Below are positions 44,801-55,295 of a stretch of 64,000 nucleotides of DNA, piece after piece. The stretch lies in the NCBI GenBank assembly GCA_016271365.2, contig CM057453.1, positions 1,079,375,001 to 1,079,439,000 on the forward strand, written 5' to 3'. Within the stretch, counting starts at the first letter, position 1, and each line of letters starts with the position of its first letter. This stretch comes from Neoceratodus forsteri (Eukaryota > Chordata > Ceratodontiformes > Ceratodontidae). Below the pieces are notes generated by a model that worked only from the letters and a program-made list of their open reading frames with translations, did not search any database and had not been told where the DNA came from. Made by a program: the position numbers and the translations under genes.

Positions 44801-45205
44801 GATTTGATCTCCCTAGACTGTTTCGCTGTTCTACTACAGCCTCTTCCTTGGTTGTCCTTTATCCCTGGTTCTCCTTGCTGTCTGCCCTTCTGCTGAATTT
44901 TGCCCCTTCTGCCTATCCTCCTCTTGGGCGCTAATCTCCATCTTTGCACACTGCTTTGTAGAGATAGCCACTCCTCCAGTTCACTGTTTCCACTGCTAGC
45001 TGTGGGGTGCAGTAGGTACCCTCCTTGCTGGCCTGCAACCCCTTTGCTAGTTTAAATGCTTGTCAATGTAGCATTTAAACTTATCATTGAGTGCTTGATT
45101 CCTCCCAGGATGGATGCAGGCCGTCAGGCTTGAACAAACCTCCATCCCTCCAGGTGGGTCCCCAGTCACCAATGAATCCAAATCCTTCCTCACAGCACCA
45201 GTTCT

Positions 45206-45975
45206 TCAAGCATGAGTTAAAGTTCCTGATGCATGCACCCCATGCTCTCCCTTGCCTCTCACTGGTAGTACTTCTGAAAAAGTGACAGAAGTAGCTACTT
45301 GCTTGAGACCCCTCCCCAATTTCCTGAACTCTTCCTGAACTTCCTCTGGCTCCCCATTTGCCAGGTCATTAGTACCTAGGTGGATGATGACATCCAGCTC
45401 ACCCTCCCGTCTTGCCTTCCCAGTGATCCCCAGGATCTTCCTTCCATCCCTCCATGCCATGGCACCTGGTAGGCACCTCACCTCCCTGTCCCCCCCTCCT
45501 GTGTTCCTAGTTGGATCCCTCTGATGATGGAGTCCCCTACCAGGATTCGCTTCCTCCTCCTCTGGGGTCCACTGCTCTCCCCGCTGAGGTCATCTCCTTG
45601 GCTAACCTCCACATCCTTTCCTTCCACTTCTCTAGGTACCTCTATTTGGTTGTCCCCATTTGCCAGTGTGGCATATGAGTTCTTAAGTGGAATAGGATCT
45701 GGGATGTGCCTCTGCCTGACCACCCTAACCCTTCCCGAGCCCACTGTCACCCAAGTGCGCCTCATTCTCGGCATCCTTTGAGGCAGTTGCATTGGACTGG
45801 GTGGTCTCTGGATAGGGGTGATGGTACTCCTGACCCAGTTTACTTCCTTTCTGAGTCTGGCTACCTCATCCCACAGTCCAGAGAGATGCATGCAGATAGG
45901 GCAGCACCTCAGTGTCCAGAAGGTCTGCCTGAATATCGCTGCCCCACAGCCACTGCATTGCACCACTCCTCACAT
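45206..45975 (-). pseudogene. CR1 ORF1 with SGNH/GDSL-type esterase-like domain
   Basis: CR1 ORF1 is thought to bind nucleic acid and carries an esterase-like domain of unknown role. The N-terminus reads VQCSGCGAAIF...LRCCPICMHL, a Cys-rich motif, followed by a short heptad-like LWDEVARLRKEVNWV. RILVGDSIIRGI (block I, catalytic Ser) is near 45500-45545, and after a shift LDVIIHLGTNDLA (block III, GxND) is in 45206-45481. The homologous protein at 58757-59469 starts ATG TGG GAA GTG GTG. Here the ATG at 45973-45975 is followed directly by TGA, so codon 2 is a nonsense change. Confidence 0.88.
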
Positions 45976-46129
45976 TACACTGCGATTATACTGCTATTCC
46001 ACTACTTATCTGTTACTGAAGCTCTCCTAGTTCCCTTTTTATTAATTTACTGTCATAAAAATCCTGCCACTGATCCTCAGATACTTTTCTTTAAAAAAAA
46101 AGAAAATAAACCAATAAATAAATGAGTCA

Positions 46130-46864
46130 TGCGGAAACATAGAAACTTACTGCAGAAACACAGAAGAGTGACAGAAAAATGCCTGAATAATGCATTCAGT
46201 CTGACCCAAGATTCTCTATTTGGAGGCAGTCTAGTCTCCATCTTCCTTCCCAGTAACACCTTCCCCTCACTCTGCTTTGTGACCGATAATGCCTTGATAT
46301 GTGTCCCACTGCTTTGTGAATGCCATTATTTTTGTTACCTACACAAGCTTTTCAGGAAGTTTGCTTCACATCCACTACCCTTTCCATGAAGTAAAACTGT
46401 CTAATGTCCTTTATTAACCCCTCCCCAGTTTGAGTACATGCACTGTTTCTTAGTGTGAACAGGCTCGCTGTGTGCACCTGTGAAACCCTTCATAAACTTG
46501 AAAGTCTCTTATGACTGCTCACTGCCTGTCCCTCCAGTGAATACATGTTGAAACTTTTCAGTCTCTCACCGTATGCCATGGCATTTAAGCAATGAAACAA
46601 GGTTTTTAAGTGTGTGCCCTTTCGATTGTTTTTTTCTCATCATATGTAATGGATCATTTCTATAGCTCTTCATTGCACTCTCCATGATCTATCCTTGTCC
46701 TTCCATAGGTGTGATCGCTAGCACTGGATATAGTACTCAAGAACTGTCACCAGTGAGCTTTATAGAAGCAATGTCATCTCAAAACTTCTTAGTAATCTCT
46801 CCCTATGCACCCAAGCATTATGTTAATATTCCTGTGCACCCTACCTTATCCTCTCTCTCTGTGG
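46130..46864 (-). mobile_element. CR1 LINE 3' fragment, divergent
   Basis: Begins with GGAAACATAGAAAC (3' terminus on the plus strand) and continues as the minus-strand C-terminal region of CR1 ORF2, with the block for a Tyr/Leu-rich LKSFNMYSLEGQ-type sequence near 46530 and VLSPVLESSxYYIQC-like sequence near 46710. Few intact codons remain. It lies immediately 5' of the nearly full-length CR1 at 41975-46085. Confidence 0.72.
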
Positions 46865-47790
46865 GATAGAGGAAAATGAAAGGATAGGGTAAGAAGGGTG
46901 GAGAGTGAGGAATTTAATGTGTTATTGAAGGGATAGAATCAGGAGAAGGTGTACCATTTTATTTGAGATGGAGAGGCATCTGGGATAAGAGACTTTTTAA
47001 GGGTGCTGACCTTCAGATAACAATCAGAACTATTTGATAAATGCTTGATGTCCATGCAGTTTGACATTAAAACTGAAATGGGGAGACTGAGGCTGGGGGA
47101 ACCACAGCAAATGGAAAGCAAAATGGAAACCTAGCTAGGACAACCACAGAAATGGGGCTTGGAGCAGTGAAATGAAAGTAGCATAGCATGTATCCATAAT
47201 AATTTAAGTTGAGGTGTCAGAGGAGGTGACCTCTCAAAGCCAGAAGGGGCTCACAAAACCAGAAAGTTAAGGAGAAAGAGGGAGGACAAAGACAGGACCT
47301 GACAAGAGGGGGAAAGGTTTAAGCAGAAGCTGAAAGACAGGCTACTTAAATGCCAGGAGCCTAGGAAACACAATTAGTTAGTTCCAGGCATTGGTGGTAG
47401 ATGGGGATTAGACAATGTAGCCATTACAGAAACATGGACCATTGGAAAATAACGGTGGGGACCTGGAATTACTGGGGTATACAATGAATAGGAGCAGTAG
47501 GGATAAGTGAAAAGGTAATGGGGTAGCCTTTTATGTAAAGAAAGGCATAGAAGTGGTAGAAGATGAGTCCATCAGGGGGAGAAAATGGGGAGACAGAATT
47601 GCTGTGGGTACAGTTCACAATAGCATCAGGAAAGAAACTGAGCATGGGAATGGTCTATAGATTGCCAGGACAGTGAGACACGGCAGGTAGTGAACGTGGG
47701 ACAGAAACTGAGAAGGGGGGTTTCAAGGGGGTGGTAGTGGTTGTGGTGGATCTCAATCTGCCAAGTATAGATTGTGACATTGGTTCTAAG
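46865..47790 (+). mobile_element. CR1 LINE endonuclease fragment
   Basis: Plus-strand translation gives LNARSLGNTIS near 47350, ETWTIGK-like sequence near 47430, NGVAFYVKKGIEVVEDESI at 47518-47575, and DLNLPSIDCDIGS near 47750 (the block after GDFN). It stops abruptly at about 47790 next to the Penelope-type terminal region. The part before 47340 is poorly defined and may be the end of ORF1. Confidence 0.72.
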
Positions 47791-47936
47791 CTTGAAAGTG
47801 CGCACTAGGAATGTGTTGCTCCAAAACAAAATAGACATAGTCAAGCACTGGTTTCACACACACACAACCCCAACAGATGGATGCCAAAGACTTAAATCAA
47901 ATAAAAAATCATTTATTGAAGAAGTAAGGCACATGT

Positions 47937-47985
47937 CCTGCCTGATGCATTTTGGACCCCTTATGGTCCTTTATCAAAGGCTAAG
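47937..47985 (-). ncRNA. Decayed hammerhead-ribozyme-like motif of the Penelope element
   Basis: Minus strand order: GCCT, TTGATAA (core CTGATGA position), a GC-rich stem GGACC/GGTCC with a short loop, AAAA (GAAA position), then TGCATC and AGGC. GCCT/AGGC can form stem I. The TGCATC block is what CGCGTC becomes after CpG decay. Hammerheads have been reported in the terminal repeats of Penelope-like elements, and this is in the expected place. Core changes make activity unlikely. Confidence 0.6.
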
Positions 47986-48439
47986 AACTCTAAAAATACA
48001 CAACATTTAAATACCATTTCCAAAGACATGTGACTAAGTGATATCTATTCATGCATTGGTTATAAAGTTGTTCATTTAATTAAATCATGTGTAAACTGTG
48101 ATTCACACTCTTACTGCATAATGAACCCACTACTCATAAAATTCAATAGCAAAAATGGCTAAAAAGTATGAAAATAGGGAATATACAGAAAATACCGAAG
48201 GGGGGATTGAGAAAGATGAGGGGAAATGGAACAGAGATTGGGGGCAGGGGAAATAAAATTAGATGCTAAGCATCAATATATTCAGTTAAGTTTAATTGCA
48301 CATTGCATAAAGAAGAATTCATAATACCATGTAAAATTAATTTGTAAAAAAACAATACCAGACAGCCTGTATAATTAGTGTAGAATACAAAAAGGACTAC
48401 ATAGTTTCTAATGTTTTTTGAGGTATGATGAGAGTACAT

Positions 48440-48790
48440 ATAGGTATGTATTTAGAGCTGGTTTCTTATTAGCTTTTAGTTTCAGAATCCAAAAATTTTC
48501 TCTTAGTAACATCAAATTGTCCAAATCCCCTCCCTTGAGATTATGACTCACTCTGTCGATTGTCATGAACTTGAACTTGTGCTACATTATCTATGGCTTC
48601 CATGACAAGTGTGGCTGTTGCATAGGAGCCATGTTTTTTTTGTCAGTTGCTCTTAAGTGTTCCCCCATGTGGGTTTTAAAACACCTGGTAGTCTTGCCTA
48701 TGTAAAAAGCTTTACAAGTGCAAGTAGTAAGGTAAATCACCCCTTCAGTGCTGCAAGTTATGCACTGTCATATGTAAAACGTCTTTTCAT
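48440..48790 (-). pseudogene. Penelope-like GIY-YIG endonuclease domain
   Basis: Reading the minus strand: CITCSTEGVIYLTTCTC, then KAFYIGKTTRCFKTHMGEHL, a stretch rich in Lys and Pro, and GGDLDNLMLLRENFWILKL near the end. The GVIY...YIGK spacing is the GIY-YIG signature, with the Arg-containing helix and the ExFWI block that follow it in Penelope-like ORFs. The preceding Cys cluster (CITC...CTC) also fits. This enzyme would nick DNA for target-primed insertion. One stop near 48570 and another upstream show decay. Confidence 0.85.
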
Positions 48791-48838
48791 TATTACAGCT
48801 GCTAAACTCCTTTTCTTGTGTTACACTGTCACAAAAAA

Positions 48839-49477
48839 ATATGTATGTTCTTATGCTAATCCACACTGTACGATCATCACTGGTCCTTAGATGGCCTCCC
48901 ACCAAGATGTCTGCAGCACTGTCCCTGTTAGTAAACACCAGGTCCAGTATTAAATTATCTTCAGTGGATTCACTGACTAGATACCTGAGGGACACCCACT
49001 GCAGGGAATCCATGATGTCCCTGCTTCTAACTGAAGCTGCAACAGGAGGCACCAGTCTACAGCTGGCAGATTGAAGTCCTCACCAGCAGCACCTCCCTGC
49101 TTTCAGCCATTTTTCCAGTAGCTTCTAACATTTCCTTATCTAAGTCCTCCCATTGTGAAGGAGACCTGTAGATCACTCCATGTCCGATTAGTGGCTCTGT
49201 TTTCTGTCTCAAGGGTAACCTCTGCCCTCCTGAATTTTTTGTATTTCTGTTGCTTTTATGCTTTCCATCTCATAAAGCATTACTCCCCTTCCTTCCTTCC
49301 TACCCTGTCCCTTCTGAACATTGTGTAGCCTGGTATGACCATGCCCCAGTCATGGTTGTCAGTGCACCATGACTTGGTAATGGCCTCAATATCCAAGTTG
49401 GCCTCCGCCATGATGGCCTCCAGGTCTGGGATCTTATTTCCCAGATGTCTAACATTAGCACACATGAACCTTCAGAT
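48839..49477 (-). mobile_element. CR1 LINE endonuclease fragment
   Basis: Sense starts with MCANVRHLGNKIPDLEAIMA and IEAITKSWCTDNHDWGMVI (49280-49465). After a shift it continues with RSRDIMDSLQWVSLRYLVSE, LDLVFTNRDSAADILVGGHL and TSDDRTVWISI (48840-49052), where the SDH box is SDD. It is truncated at both ends, abutting the Penelope fragment at 48838 and an L1-type tail at 49478. Confidence 0.85.
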
Positions 49478-51665
49478 TTTCTTTGCAATTAATCTTTTTA
49501 TTACATTTGTTTACAATACACCAAAACAGGCAGTACAATTGTGCAGTGAAGAGTGTAAGGCAATAAAGGTAAAACACATCAACCTGCATATTGAGTCCGG
49601 AAAGCCATGAATGTAGTAACCAGCAAGAATACTATAACTAAGTTGTGACTGAGGTATACACAGAACAAATGCACCCATATATTGGACTCTGAACAAATAA
49701 AATGTAACAAAACACAAACTTAATTGCATATGAAAAACTAGATATAGGAAAGAAACAAGTAACAGTAGAAAACACTTAAAGAGGTGTCAGTGCCAGAAAA
49801 CATCAACAAATACCCAGTGTAGGTCAGCCTTGGGGGAACAGTCCCAGTCTAGGGTGGCAGAGAACCTAGGGGGCTCTGCATACCAGTTATCCTATGCCTG
49901 TTCTAGGTGTTAGATACTGTTGGAATGGTTTCCTACAACTAGCAAACCTAGCAAGTGCATGCTAAGCTAAGTGAGACAGGAGGGTAGTTATGGTGTGACC
50001 ATTTACATAGTTGCAGCATCTTTGCTTGCATGTTGACTAATGCCAACCAACGATGACCAGAGTGGTCAGTGTGCAGTGTGGTAAAGGTGAGGCCCAGCAA
50101 GTAGAGCAGGGTGAATAGCGGGATGGGGCAGCCCAGAACCATAGGGGATAATTGACACACTTCTTCCCAGAATTGCTGCATCTTGGGGCAGAACTATAGA
50201 TTGTGAAGAAGGTTACATCTCCAGCAGGATTCATCTGGCAGAAGCTTCAGGACATGTAGCACTACTGGTGGTCCTGTACCAGGAATTAAGTATTTTATTT
50301 TGAGTAAGACTACTGTGTGGCTCTGTAAAGGTCTTGTGGCAAAAAGACCAGCATCTATTCCATTCCTCCTCCTTCTATATGGCCATGGAGAGCATACATT
50401 CTCACTTAGCTTTTGCATCAGGGGACTGGTTAGGAATTTGGTCTCAAATTGTTTGATAAATACATCTTCAGAAACCTTTTTATGAGTAAGCCATTTCTAT
50501 TTGGTAAGAGACAACCATGTGGTTACATGGGATTTTAATAAGTGCTATATCAAGCTGTGAATCTTCAGAAAATGCCAAAATCAGATCTGAGGATACCACA
50601 TGTGTTTTGCACATCCTGAAAGGTGGCAACTATATGTCTGTTAGTATCCAATATATCATGGATGTGCCAGATGCATTTCTTTTGCTATGAGGCCCAGGAA
50701 GGAGGTGGAGTTGACTATACAGATTGCAGGATTATCAAAAGCTGGGCATAACCCAAGGATTTGGGATCAATGTCCAGCTATTTATTCAGTTTAAACCAGC
50801 ATGAGATAGAGGTTTCAATTACTGGATAGGATTGTAAGTGTTTAGGAAGAGGAAGTATATCAGAGAGGTGAGTGTTTTCTGCCAATGAAGTGGTAGTCAA
50901 TGTGGACCCACTGGGTAAAATGCACTGATGGGGTGTAGAACGACTGCAATGTTTGTACCACCTGAAAGGCCCATGAGTAACTCAGTGATTCAGGGAGGCC
51001 CAACCCCTTGACCACTGCTGCATAACCTAGCTCGACTATAATGTGGTTGAGCGCCTTCCCACAAAAAGTGACCCAGGTATTTAAATAGAGGGACAACCAT
51101 TTCAGAAGTATGTCAAAATGAAGATGTAATAACACATACAATATTTTGGGAGTGGAGATCATTTTAACAGCTGCAATCTTGCCTGGAAATGAAAGATGCA
51201 AGGCCTTCCATTGGTCCCAGTATGTTCTGAGTTCTGCCAGGAGGGGACGCGATTGGCATTACACATCCTGGTGAGATTTGAGGTGACTTGTATGCCCACA
51301 TATGAAATGGATTGAGGGGACCTGCAGAGACCAAGAATTTTGAAGGTGGCCAACTGGCATTTAGGATTTAAGGGAAGGATTTCCAATTTCAACTGACTTA
51401 CCTGATGACCAGAAAGGGAGGTAAAATGGGAGATGAGGGTCAGCTGCATTGTACTGAGTTGGGCGCATCTCCCAGAAGAACTAGCAGGTCATCTGCATAT
51501 AACATGGTAGTGTATTCATCTTGGCCAAGAGATTTCCTTCTGATTTGTGTGTGTTGGCAAATTGTGGCAGCCAGCAGCTCTACCACCAGGATGAAAAGCA
51601 GAGGAGACAATGGGTAGCCCTGCCTAGTGACTTTCATCCGGGGAAAGGGGGGAGAGGGTAAAGAG
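49478..51665 (-). mobile_element. L1-clade LINE copy, 5'-truncated in RT
   Basis: The only sizeable L1-clade copy in the window. On the minus strand it starts within the RT (RQGYPLSPLLFILVVELLA, the L1 form of motif B) and carries LYADDLLVLLGD (catalytic YADD). It continues through the L1 post-RT region to a T-rich stretch near 49490 representing the A-rich 3' end. Multiple shifts are present. Confidence 0.87.
50860..51640 (-). pseudogene. L1-clade reverse transcriptase and thumb
   Basis: RT motif B at the start (TRQGYPLSPLLFILVVELLA) is followed by MLYADDLLVLLGDA near 51470-51510. It then reads FTSLSGHQVSQLKLEILPL (the SGYKINWxKSELLPL block), ISYVGIQVTSNLTRM (equivalent to ITYLGIQL), PGKIAAVKMISTPKILYVL (WxGRIxxIKMxxLPKLLYLF) and GLGLPESLSYSWAFQVVQTL (GLGLPNFxxYYxAAQL). 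The order is exactly that of L1 ORF2. The catalytic Asp pair is intact but the frame is broken about three times. Confidence 0.9.
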
Positions 51666-52330
51666 TTGGTGAGGACCCAGGCTGATGGATGAAGTATAGA
51701 ATTTGAATCCAGGACTTGAAATGGGGGCAGGCCTTCCAGATTTTGTAAGCTCTTTGTTTGTTGCACAAGAAACATTATGCAGTAGCTTAGGAGAAAAGCA
51801 GGTTGTGGAGGTGTGGTACTGTGGCAGCCAATGGAGACACTGCATTTGGGGGCTTGGCACTGGTGGACCAATGGAGGCACAGTGTGCCGATGACACTGGT
51901 CTCCAAAACTGCCACCAAGTTGAAACATTTTCACCACTGCAATGAGGGTCCACCTCGTCATTGCAGCGTCAGCCATTCCGCTGCAATGAGGGAGCGACCC
52001 GTCAATGCAGGGCAGTACATTCCCAAGTGTAACAATCAAATTTAACATGGCGGCAGCTTGCCGCCACCTTTTGGCCCCATGAAGCTGATTGGGGTGGCCA
52101 ATCTCCCTATTGGCAGCCCCTGACCCAGTTAATTTGCTGACGGCGAACCCACTCCCTGTGGGCATGATGTAACCCCCTTCCCGATTTGTTGTGTGCTGAG
52201 GGGAGTGCCAAGTCCCCCTCGGCATCTTGGCTCCCCCAAACAGTCATTCTTTGCCAATGGGGCCCAATCCTCATTGGCTTCTAGTAACCTCACCCCCAAA
52301 AAGGCAGGTGACACACTGGGAACCCAAACT
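51666..52330. promoter_or_regulatory. GC-rich, CCAAT-dense segment of unknown origin
   Basis: Between the L1 and the satellite lies a CpG-containing segment with six CCAAT or ATTGG motifs in 190 bases (52088, 52098, 52109, 52254, 52264 and 52273). It also has a GGCGGCA/TGCCGCC hairpin (52049-52065), an ATGGCGGC YY1-like core at 52046-52054, and a cluster of inverted CTGCAATGA/TCATTGCAG repeats at 51934-52015. This looks like a promoter or an element's 5' UTR, but no downstream gene is visible. ORFs here are not convincing. Confidence 0.5.
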
Positions 52331-52589
52331 TCTCTCGACGCTTGTTTTTTTTATCTCCTGAAACAAAGGAAATGGTCCCACACCAGTTGCCGTAATCTCC
52401 ACCCAACCCGCACCCACCCACTGCACACCTGACCTCCCCACACCCCCTTCACCCCATACTTACCTCTGGGGCCTGGCACGATGTTCTTTGGTGGACTGGG
52501 AACACGTCTGCACTCTTCAAAGCTGACTGCGAACTAAAGAAATGCCGGTAAGCTGTATAATATCATAAATAGGGTTTTCTCAACTTTGG
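52331..52589. other. No recognisable feature
   Basis: C-rich plus strand at the start, then unremarkable sequence leading into the satellite. No coding or structural signal. Confidence 0.4.
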
Positions 52590-55040
52590 TGCATATCTCA
52601 TTCATTTTTAGGAATTTTGGCACCACATTTTCAACATGTGATTATTGGGACCCCTCCTCATGAATTCAGGCACTTTCATGGCTTTTTTCAGTCCCGAAAG
52701 ATGATTTCACAGTCACTGCAGGGAATCACCTTCCAGGACTGAGTAACAAAATGACAGTGCCAGGGTTCATGAGGTGGGTTCTCAAAAAGCCTATGTTGCA
52801 GATTCGGTGAAAAAAATCCAAAAAATGACTATTTTATGAGCGTGCATTGTGCAGTTTCCACGCATGCTCATAACTTCACGAATTTGTAATATTTTCACTC
52901 CAGATTTCCAACATTGCCATTTTTTCACACCTCCTTATGAACAGTTCAGCTGTAATTTTTCACATCCTGACTGAAATGTGGTTTCGCACTACCGGCGCAG
53001 AATAGTGCGGTCACTGTGGGAAATCAGTGTTCGGGACACATTAAGAAAATCACAGTGACACTGTTCATGAGCAGAGGTGCTAAAATGCCTGTGTTGAAAA
53101 TTTAGTGACAAAAGTCCATGAAATGACTGTGTTACAAGTATACGTTGCGCAGTTTCCACCCACCCTCATAATTATGCGCATTTGTAATATTTTCACTCCA
53201 GATTTTCAACACTGGCATTTTTCACACCTCCTTATGAACAGTACAGCTGTCATTTTCACATCCTGGCCAAAATGTGTTTTTTTTGCGCCTGGTGCAGAAT
53301 AGCGTGGTCGCTGTGGGAAGTCAGTGTTCGGGACAGATTAAAAACAAATCACAGTGACACTGTTCATGAGCAGAGGTGCTAAAATGCCTGTGTTGAAAAT
53401 TTAGTGACAAAAGTCCATGAAATGACTGTGTTACAAGTATACGTTACGCAGTTTCCACCCACCCTCATAATTATGCGCATTTGTAATATTTTCACTCCAG
53501 ATTTTCAACACTGGCATTTTTTCACACCTCCTTATGAACAGTACAGCTGTCATTTTTCACATCCTGGCCAAAATGTGTTTTTGCGCTTCCGGTGCAGAAT
53601 AGCGTGGTCGCTGTGAGAAGTCAGTGTTCGGGACAGATTAAAAACAAATCACAGTGACACTGTTCATGAGCAGAGGTGCTAAAATGCCTGTGTTGAAAAT
53701 TTAGTGACAAAAGTCCATGAAATGACTGTGTTACAAGTATACGTTGCGCAGTTTCCACCCACCCTCATAATTATGCGCATTTGTAATATTTTCACTCCAG
53801 ATTTTCAACATTGCCATTTTTTGCACCCCTCCTTATGAACAGTACAGCTATTATTTTTCATATCCTGCACGAAATATGCATTTACACATCTGGTGCAGAA
53901 TAACGCTGTATATATGGGAAATCAATGTTCGGGACAGATTAGTAAAAACATAGTGACACTGTTCATGAGCAGAGGTCACAAAATGCCTATGTTGAAAATT
54001 TGATGAAAAAAATCCACTAAATGACTATGTTACGCACATTCGTTGCACAGTTTCCCCATGAGCCTGGAAGTTAGAGTATTTTTAATATTTTCACTACAGA
54101 TTATCAACATTGCCATCTCTTCACAGCTCCCTATGAATGGTACAGCTGTAGAAACATAGAAACATAGAAGTTGATGGCAGATAAGGACCGAAAGGCCCAT
54201 TCAATCTGCCCATTTCTTTTTCTACCTTATAAATGTGCCATCGGCCTTTGCTCTGTCAATGGTCTATCTAGTCATACTCATCTGTATTGCTCTCTTATGC
54301 CTATCACATGCTTGTCTGAAGCCCTGCACTGTATTCATAGCCACCTCTTCCTGAGGTAGGCCGTTCCATGCATCCACCACCCTTTCTGTGAAAAAGAGCT
54401 TCCTCACATTACCCCTTAATCGGCCTCCCTCTAATCTCATTCTGTGTCCTCTTGTCCTGCTATTTTTCTTATATTGAAACATGTTAGACTCTTTCACCTT
54501 ATTAATGCCCTTAAGGTGTTTGAATGTTTCGATCATATCACCTCTCTCCTTCCTTTGCTCTTGGGTATACATACTGAGCTCTGTTAATTTGTTCCTGCAC
54601 CATTTTGGTTGCCCTTCTCTGGACTGCCTCAATTTGGTTAATATCCTTGTGAAGGTGTGGCCTCCAGTACTACACATGGTGCTCCAGATGGGGCCTAACC
54701 AGTGTCTTGTAAAAAGGGATTATTACCTCCCTTTTCTGACTTGTGATACCCCTACTAATACACCCCAACATCCCGCTAGTCTTACCTACTGCTTTAGTGG
54801 TCTGCTTGGATGATTTCAGGTCATCAGTGATGATGATGCCCAAGTCAGCAGCTGTCATTCTTCACATCCTGCCTGATCTGTGTTTTAGTTCATCTGGGGC
54901 AGAATGGCACGGTCACTGTGGGAACTCACAGTTTGGGACACATTAACAAAATCACAGTGCCACTGTTCATGAGAAGAGGTCCCAAATGCTTTCATGAGAT
55001 GGGGGTCACAAAAAAGCCATGTTGAAAATTTGTAGTGTAA
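52590..55040. repeat. 299-bp satellite array interrupted by a CR1
   Basis: The landmark ATTTTCACT starts at 52891, 53189, 53488, 53788 and 54087, giving spacings of 298-300. Satellite occupies 52590-54149 and resumes at 54848-55040, about six units in total. The inner units (roughly 53040-53830) are almost identical over long stretches, while the outer ones are clearly diverged. Each unit carries GTTCATGAGCAGAGGT, TTCACACCTCCTTATGAACA and GGTGCAGAATAGC-like blocks. The two short ORFs at 53105 and 53404 are the same stretch of two neighbouring units. Confidence 0.95.
54143..54854 (-). mobile_element. CR1 LINE 3' fragment inserted in the satellite, 7-bp flanking repeat
   Basis: The CR1 is 54150-54847. 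CAGCTGT occurs on both sides (54143-54149 and 54848-54854), exactly where the satellite is interrupted and resumes. The 3' terminus is GAAACATAGAAACATAGAAG on the plus strand. In sense it encodes [40 protein letters not shown] and FTERVVDAWNGLPQEEV (54264-54677), and before that LGIIITDDLKSSKQTTKAVG with MLGCISRGI (54670-54858). CR1 elements usually make little or no target duplication, so the 7-bp repeat could be chance. Confidence 0.92.
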
Positions 55041-55295
55041 ATACCAACAAACGCCCTGGGCGTTAGGGTGTCTAACCATAATGTCCTACCCTGTGCAGAC
55101 TGACAAGCATCCAGGGTCAAGCATCAGATGCACTATAGGACAGGTGACACACACTTCTGGACTGGATCCTTACTAATCACCCTGAATGAATCTCAAAAGT
55201 CTCAGTGCTCCTGATGGATCAGTGACCACTCACTGGTCACATGTACCTGGACAAACAAATTCATTAAGCCCCCTGCTAAAATAATCCACACCAGA

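Larger units (their letters stand above)
41975..46085 (-). mobile_element. CR1 LINE, nearly full length with ORF1 and ORF2
   Basis: The 3' terminus at 41975 is the repeated CATAGATACATAGATACATAG. Upstream on the minus strand come ORF2 C-terminus (42278-42529), RT (42810-43530), endonuclease (43757-44800), the inter-ORF region (about 44950-45200) and ORF1 (45206-45975). The 5' end is near 46085. At about 4.1 kb it is the most complete CR1 here. Each domain is recognisable but broken. Confidence 0.92.
47791..48838 (-). mobile_element. Penelope-like element 3' part with GIY-YIG region and terminal repeat
   Basis: On the minus strand the C-terminal endonuclease region (48440-48790) is followed by about 450 bases of non-coding sequence. 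Then comes a hammerhead-like block at 47937-47985 and a terminal segment beginning near TTCAATAAATGATTTTTTAT. The order (ribozyme-like block, AATAAATG, then GTG-rich sequence) matches the repeats at 10205-12195. The RT part is absent, so the copy is 5'-truncated where it meets the CR1 at 48839. Confidence 0.8.

Noticed and set aside
44020..46125. Plus-strand ORFs at 43827-44327, 45524-45781 and 45706-46125
   Set aside because: All are antisense to CR1 endonuclease and ORF1 domains.
47937..47985. Claim of an active hammerhead ribozyme
   Set aside because: The core CTGATGA and GAAA positions carry substitutions, so only a decayed motif is supported.
51440..52225. 261-codon minus-strand frame as one protein
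   Set aside because: Only the end of it (RQGYPLSPLLF to YADD) is L1 RT. The upstream two-thirds translates the CCAAT-rich segment and has no domain.
53105..53616. Two nearly identical short ORFs as a duplicated gene
   Set aside because: They are the same stretch of adjacent 299-bp satellite units.
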